Assembly: GCF_002090075.1 (NCBI RefSeq) | Contig: NZ_BBRI01000003.1 | Coordinates: 186,001 to 250,000 of the forward strand | DNA length: 64,000 nucleotides | Source of the DNA: Demequina sp. NBRC 110052 | GTDB lineage: Bacteria > Actinomycetota > Actinomycetes > Actinomycetales > Demequinaceae | Direction of reading: 5' to 3' | In this document: piece after piece, positions 61,514 through 64,000 of the stretch | How positions within the stretch are numbered: the stretch's first letter is position 1 | Layout: every line of letters starts with the position of its first letter | Notes under the pieces: model-generated | What the model was told of the DNA's origin: nothing | The model's input: only the letters and a program-made list of their open reading frames with translations | The model's database searches: none | Made by a program: the position numbers and the translations under genes

Positions 61514-62524
61514 TCAGCGGTGCAGCACTGGCAGCAGTCCCACTCGATCGTAGATGCGCTCGAGCGTGCCCTGAGCGATCTGCGAGGCCTTCGCGGCGCC
61601 GTCTGCCAGCACTGAGTCCAACCGCTCGGGGGACTCGATCCATTCCATCGCGGCGTCGTGCACCGGCGTCAACGCTTCGACGACGATGTCCGCGAGGTCG
61701 ACCTTGAGGTGGCCGTACATCTTCCCCTCGTACTCGGCGACGATGTCGTCGACGGTGCGACCCGTGAAGGCAGAGTAGATCCGCAGCAGGTTCGAGATGC
61801 CGGGCTTGGCGTCCTCGTCGTAGCGGATCACCGTCTCGGTGTCGGTAGTCGCGGACTTGATGTTCTTCGCGATCTTCTTGGGGTCCTCGAGGATCTCGAT
61901 CAGGCCCTTGGGGCTCGAGGCCGACTTGGACATCTTCTTGGTCGGCTCTTGGAGGTCCTGGATCTTGGCGACCTCCTTGACGATGTGCGGCTCCGGCACG
62001 ACGACGGTGCCCTCACCGAGGCGCGCGTTGAGGCGCTGCGCGAGGTCCCGTGAGAGCTCGAGGTGCTGGCGCTGGTCCTCGCCCACGGGCACGAGGTTCG
62101 TGCCGTACAGCAGGATGTCCGCGGCCATCAGCACGGGGTACGTGAAGAGACCGACGTTGGTGCCCGACTCCCCCACCTTCGCGGACTTGTCCTTGAACTG
62201 GGTCATGCGCCCGGCCTCGCCCATGCCGGTGAAGGTGGACAGTATCCACGCGAGCTCCGCGTGCTGCGGCACGTGGGACTGCACGAACAGCAGCGAGCGC
62301 TCGGGATCGACGCCCGCCGCGAGGAACTGGGCTGCGGTGCGGCGCGTGCGCTCGCGCAGGACGGCGGGCTCGGGGGCGACGGTCAGCGCGTGCAGGTCCA
62401 CGACCGAGTAGATCGCGTCGTGCGTGTCCTGCAGCTTCACCCACTGCACCAGCGCGCCCAGGTAGTTGCCGAGCTGGAGGGAGTCTGAGGTCGGCTGCAT
62501 GGCCGAGAACACGCGCGGATTCAT
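61514..62524 (-). CDS. trpS: tryptophanyl-tRNA synthetase
   Basis: 336 residues, class I synthetase that charges tRNA-Trp. The HIGH-type motif reads [11 protein letters not shown]: the first His is Gln17, which is unusual. KMSKS appears as [12 protein letters not shown] around residue 198. Other family segments: [38 protein letters not shown] and [25 protein letters not shown] hexamer ends 6 nt before the ATG, and the same 8 bases GACACAAT stand 6 nt before tatB, so both may be leaderless. Confidence 0.95.
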   Translation of the reverse strand: MNPRVFSAMQPTSDSLQLGNYLGALVQWVKLQDTHDAIYSVVDLHALTVAPEPAVLRERTRRTAAQFLAAGVDPERSLLFVQSHVPQHAELAWILSTFTGMGEAGRMTQFKDKSAKVGESGTNVGLFTYPVLMAADILLYGTNLVPVGEDQRQHLELSRDLAQRLNARLGEGTVVVPEPHIVKEVAKIQDLQEPTKKMSKSASSPKGLIEILEDPKKIAKNIKSATTDTETVIRYDEDAKPGISNLLRIYSAFTGRTVDDIVAEYEGKMYGHLKVDLADIVVEALTPVHDAAMEWIESPERLDSVLADGAAKASQIAQGTLERIYDRVGLLPVLHR

Positions 62525-62632
62525 GCCGCCATTGTGTCAGGGGTGCGCCACTCGCCCAAGCCTGGCGACGCGTCGGGCCTGCGTCCGATGCGGGAGCCCT
62601 CACAAGCCCGACGCAGCGGCCGGGCACGAGGA

Positions 62633-62962
62633 TTACGTCGCGTCGGGGTCGAAGGGCGCGGTCGCGCCTGGCTCCGGGCCCGAGGATACGCGGGGGCGCG
62701 GAGCCGGGGAAGGCTCGTCCTCTTCGGCAAGCGCGTCGCGCACGATGCGGCGGGGGTCGTACTGGCGGGGGTCGTACTGGCGCAGGTCGACATCGGGGCC
62801 GACCTCGCGCTTGAGGGCCTCCTTGCCCTGCAGCGCGAGGTCGCGCCCCTGCCGGATGAGCCTGCGCAGCTGGCGCAGGTACTCCGGGAGTCGCTCCGGT
62901 CCGATGACCACCACCGCGACCACGATGAGGATCACCAGCTCCGTGCTGTTGATGTCGAACAC
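62633..62962 (-). CDS. tatB: twin-arginine translocase subunit TatB
   Basis: 109 residues from GTG 62962. Short exposed N-terminus, one helix ELVILIVVAVVVIGP ending in the hinge Gly-Pro, then amphipathic ERLPEYLRQLRRLIRQGRDL, a charged stretch with a small YDPRQYDPRR repeat, and a disordered acidic/Pro tail. The Glu in the helix start (STELVIL) is the TatB mark. It receives twin-arginine substrates, such as the EfeB peroxidase here. htrA-tatB order matches the sigE-rseA-htrA-tatB cluster known in mycobacteria; spacing is 17 nt. Confidence 0.92.
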   Translation of the reverse strand: MFDINSTELVILIVVAVVVIGPERLPEYLRQLRRLIRQGRDLALQGKEALKREVGPDVDLRQYDPRQYDPRRIVRDALAEEDEPSPAPRPRVSSGPEPGATAPFDPDAT

Positions 62963-62979
62963 GGACCTATTGTGTCGTG

Positions 62980-64000
62980 TTACTCGTCGTCTTCGGAACC
63001 AGGCGGGTTGGGACGGCCTCCGCCGGAGCCCGAGCCGTCGTCGTCCGTGGAGCCGTCGTCCGCGAACGTGACGTCGTCCGAGGCGGCGAGTGTCACGACC
63101 ACATCGCGATCGGTGTCGCCGTCGCTGAGGGTCAGGGTCACGTCGTCGCCTGGCGCGAGCGCACGGATGGCCACCACGAGCTCGTCGACCTGAGTCACGG
63201 GTCGGCCGTCGATCGCGGTGATGACGTCGCCGGGCTGGATGCCCGCGAGATCCGCAGGGCCTCCCGCGACGACGCCGGTCTCGTCGTCCGCGACCTTGAT
63301 GCCCTCGCCGGTGTAGTTGCCGTCGAGCAGCACGCCGATCACGGGGTATGTGGCGACGCCGTTGGCGATGAGCTCCTCCGCGGTGCGGCGGGCCTGGTTC
63401 GACGTGATCGCGAAGCCGAGTCCGATGGAACCTGTGCCGCTGGTCGCGCCGGAGAGCGTCGCGATCGCGGAGTTGATGCCGATGACCTCGCCCTGCGCGT
63501 TGAGCAGCGGGCCGCCGGAGTTGCCGGGGTTGATAGCCGCGTCGGTCTGGATCGCGTCGATGAACGCGGTGGAGGTCGAATCCGAGGTGGTGACGGGGCG
63601 GTGCAGCGCCGAGACGATGCCGGTCGTGACCGTCGACTCGAGCCCCAGCGGGGAACCGACCGCGACCACGCCCTCACCCACGACGACCTCGTCGGAGTCG
63701 GCGAGCACCAGCGGGGTCAGGCCGGTGCGGTCGATCTTGACGACCGCGAGGTCGTACTCGACGGACGTGCCGACGACGGTGCCCTCGTACTCCGAGCCGT
63801 CGTACATGACGACGTTGACGGTGCCGTCAGAGTCCGCGACGACATGCGCGTTGGTGAGCAGGTAGCCGTCCTCGCGGATGACGAAGCCTGAGCCCGTGGA
63901 AGCGACCTGGCCGCCGCTCAGCACCTCGAGCTGCACGACCGAGGGAGTCACGGCCGCGGCGATGTCGACGACGTCGATCGCGCTGCTCGCGTTCGACGAC
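62980..64000 (-). CDS. HtrA/DegP-type serine protease with PDZ domain (5' end outside window)
   Basis: The frame is open to the right edge, so the N-terminal cytoplasmic/transmembrane part is missing. Visible: trypsin-like domain with catalytic His in LLTNAHVVADSDG, Asp in EYDLAVVKID and Ser in NPGNSGGPLLN; then a PDZ domain (GPADLAGIQPGDVITAIDGRPV, VAIRALAPGDDVTLTL); then a low-complexity Asp/Gly/Ser tail ending GSEDDE. Membrane-anchored HtrA proteins degrade misfolded envelope proteins and, in the mycobacterial cluster, act with RseA and SigE. It is upstream of tatB in the same direction. Confidence 0.93.
   Translation of the reverse strand, partial: SSNASSAIDVVDIAAAVTPSVVQLEVLSGGQVASTGSGFVIREDGYLLTNAHVVADSDGTVNVVMYDGSEYEGTVVGTSVEYDLAVVKIDRTGLTPLVLADSDEVVVGEGVVAVGSPLGLESTVTTGIVSALHRPVTTSDSTSTAFIDAIQTDAAINPGNSGGPLLNAQGEVIGINSAIATLSGATSGTGSIGLGFAITSNQARRTAEELIANGVATYPVIGVLLDGNYTGEGIKVADDETGVVAGGPADLAGIQPGDVITAIDGRPVTQVDELVVAIRALAPGDDVTLTLSDGDTDRDVVVTLAASDDVTFADDGSTDDDGSGSGGGRPNPPGSEDDE

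Overview
The window is a gene-dense, very G+C-rich chromosomal segment (about 70% by eye) from an actinobacterium, most likely Micrococcales (Demequina- or Cellulomonas-like; the genus is inference). Support: an acyl-CoA carboxylase beta subunit coupled to a small epsilon subunit, an htrA-tatB pair, efeUOB, many GTG starts, and many genes whose start lies 6-7 nt after a TAnnnT hexamer, the usual layout of actinobacterial leaderless mRNAs. I see no tRNA, rRNA, CRISPR array, insertion sequence or prophage.

Layout. 1-1.4 kb: end of a membrane protein, a long inverted repeat and an SRAP-type DNA-crosslink protease. 1.5-3.6 kb: an AgrA/AgrC-like two-component pair. 3.6-14 kb (minus strand): GT2 glycosyltransferase, GtrA-like flippase, three different GH3 glycosidases (one cytosolic, one domain-permuted and membrane-anchored, one lipoprotein) and a small lipoprotein, with strong hairpins between them. 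14.3-15.1 kb: birA. 15.2-22 kb (minus): a self-contained mannitol-family PTS operon (IIC, IIB, IIA, zinc dehydrogenase, DeoR regulator, 1-phosphofructokinase-like kinase, HPr, enzyme I). 22.3-31.1 kb: biotin-dependent carboxylase genes (beta + epsilon, later alpha), a SanA/YdcF protein, two tandem MarR regulators divergent from a DHA2 drug exporter, and Maf.

31.2-33.9 kb is the least ordinary part: a lower-GC tandem array of a secreted protein (S) and a lipoprotein (L), in states from frameshifted to truncated to intact, matching no family I recognise. 34-37.4 kb: efeUOB iron uptake behind a DtxR/IdeR-like operator. 37.6-40 kb: pirin and an LpdA-type flavoprotein. 40.1-55.6 kb: nucleoside salvage: purine nucleoside phosphorylase, phosphopentomutase/phosphohexomutase, deoxyribose-phosphate aldolase, adenosine deaminase, thymidine phosphorylase, cytidine deaminase and a complete BMP-type nucleoside ABC transporter, interrupted by a SanA paralogue, a short UvrA-like ATPase and an apparently frameshifted C39-like cysteine peptidase. 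55.8-60.4 kb: mannose-1-phosphate guanylyltransferase divergent from sdhCDAB through overlapping -10 boxes. 60.4-64 kb: BrkB/YihY membrane protein, trpS, tatB and a HtrA protease running off the right edge.

How the genes work together: glycan trimming/synthesis under a possible cell-density TCS; polyol uptake with its own PTS phosphoryl chain; nucleoside import feeding phosphorolysis and the pentose pathway; and ferrous iron uptake. The best candidates for new biology are the S/L array, the permuted GH3 in its three-GH3 locus, and the pervasive leaderless and bidirectional promoter architecture.
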